DNA of 64,000 nucleotides, from the NCBI GenBank assembly GCA_026873275.1, contig JANTUC010000005.1:2046001-2110000 (forward strand), in the 5' to 3' direction. Below, piece by piece: positions 63,642-64,000 of the stretch. Below the pieces are notes generated by a model that worked only from the letters and a program-made list of their open reading frames with translations, did no database searches and was not told the DNA's origin. The first letter of the stretch is position 1. The number at the start of each line of letters is the position of its first letter. A program made the translations under genes and the position numbers. The DNA comes from Pseudopithomyces maydicus. Its lineage: Eukaryota; Ascomycota; Dothideomycetes; Pleosporales; Didymosphaeriaceae.

Positions 63642-64000
63642 ATGACCGATCAGGCAGCTGACATGTTCGACAGCAGCTCAGTTTCACCAATAGGGTCTCC
63701 ACAGCGGGAGGTTCCTCGCGACATTCGCGGTTACTTTGGCGGCCAGCGCAAGGTGAGCATAAGCTCCATCATGGTATCCTTGTCGCAATTTCTTTGAGCT
63801 TGGCTGACTATACAGGCCAACGAGGTCAATAATCCAGGTACCCTAGCCCAGGAGCTTCGAGCTATGGATGCGAACACCGGCGGCGAACACATGTCGTCTC
63901 CCCTAGAGGCCCGCAAACGTGAGGCATCGAGCGAGGGCGAGATGCCTATCCGCCCTCGTCGTCTTTGCCCGCCCTCCCAGCAAGCTCCGACAACCGGCTT
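63642..64000 (+). CDS. 5' part of an unidentified protein, runs off the window
   Basis: I do not recognise it. Exon 1 (63642-63752) encodes 37 residues, MTDQAADMFDSSSVSPIGSP... ending DIRGYFGGQRK. A 63-bp intron (GTGAGC...TATACAG) leads to exon 2 from 63816, open to the window edge (ANEVNNPGTLAQELRAMDANTGGEHM, then Ser/Arg/Pro-rich). The visible part is hydrophilic and looks disordered, without a signal peptide or membrane helix. Unspliced reading meets a stop at 63797. An open frame continues upstream of 63642 but has no ATG. Function cannot be told from this fragment. Confidence 0.6.

Overview
This window looks like nuclear DNA of a filamentous ascomycete (Pezizomycotina, perhaps a Dothideomycete; the class is a guess). 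Genes carry short GT-AG introns, mostly 45-180 bp. The gene set is typical of moulds: a fungal rhodopsin-like receptor, secreted glycosidases, a tannase-family esterase and P450s, next to conserved housekeeping genes. I found no rRNA, convincing tRNA, CRISPR array or intact transposon.

Layout. (1) 1.0-9.8 kb, plus strand: a KAP123/importin-4 type karyopherin (with a 1-nt frameshift) and an NPC1/Ncr1 sterol transporter. (2) 11.5-16.2 kb, plus: an unrecognised 1564-aa membrane-anchored coiled-coil protein with an RGG/GSGHRG tail. (3) 18.0-20.2 kb, minus: a seven-helix rhodopsin-type membrane protein with a long Pro/Ser-rich tail. (4) 22.4-33.3 kb: five accessory genes all on the minus strand, namely a GH93-like secreted arabinanase, a tannase/feruloyl esterase, a CYP7/8-like P450, a CYP64-like P450 and a PheA/TfdB-type FAD monooxygenase. 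This resembles a plant-polymer/aromatic catabolic cluster, but joint function is inference. (5) 35.5-38.2 kb: a PRM10/ThrE-family membrane protein, followed by a 3.7-kb gene-poor stretch. (6) 41.9-48.0 kb: a duplicated Cys-rich GPI-type protein, a GH78 alpha-L-rhamnosidase, and a MOSC + flavin reductase + 2Fe-2S fusion. (7) 49.1-62.1 kb: mostly small or metabolic genes: two small putative mitochondrial proteins, FMP52, 3-phosphoglycerate dehydrogenase, glyoxalase I, a Roadblock/LAMTOR2-like subunit and sulfite reductase alpha subunit MET10. (8) 63.6 kb to the edge: the 5' end of an unknown gene.

The most striking structural signal is a set of about nine single-base indels, nearly all at mononucleotide runs, that break KAP123, both P450s, FMP52 and the LAMTOR2-like gene, while long genes such as NCR1, MET10, PRM10 and the coiled-coil gene stay open. 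Because conserved protein sequence resumes after each break, sequencing or assembly error in homopolymers is the simplest explanation. Genuine decay is possible for the accessory P450s.
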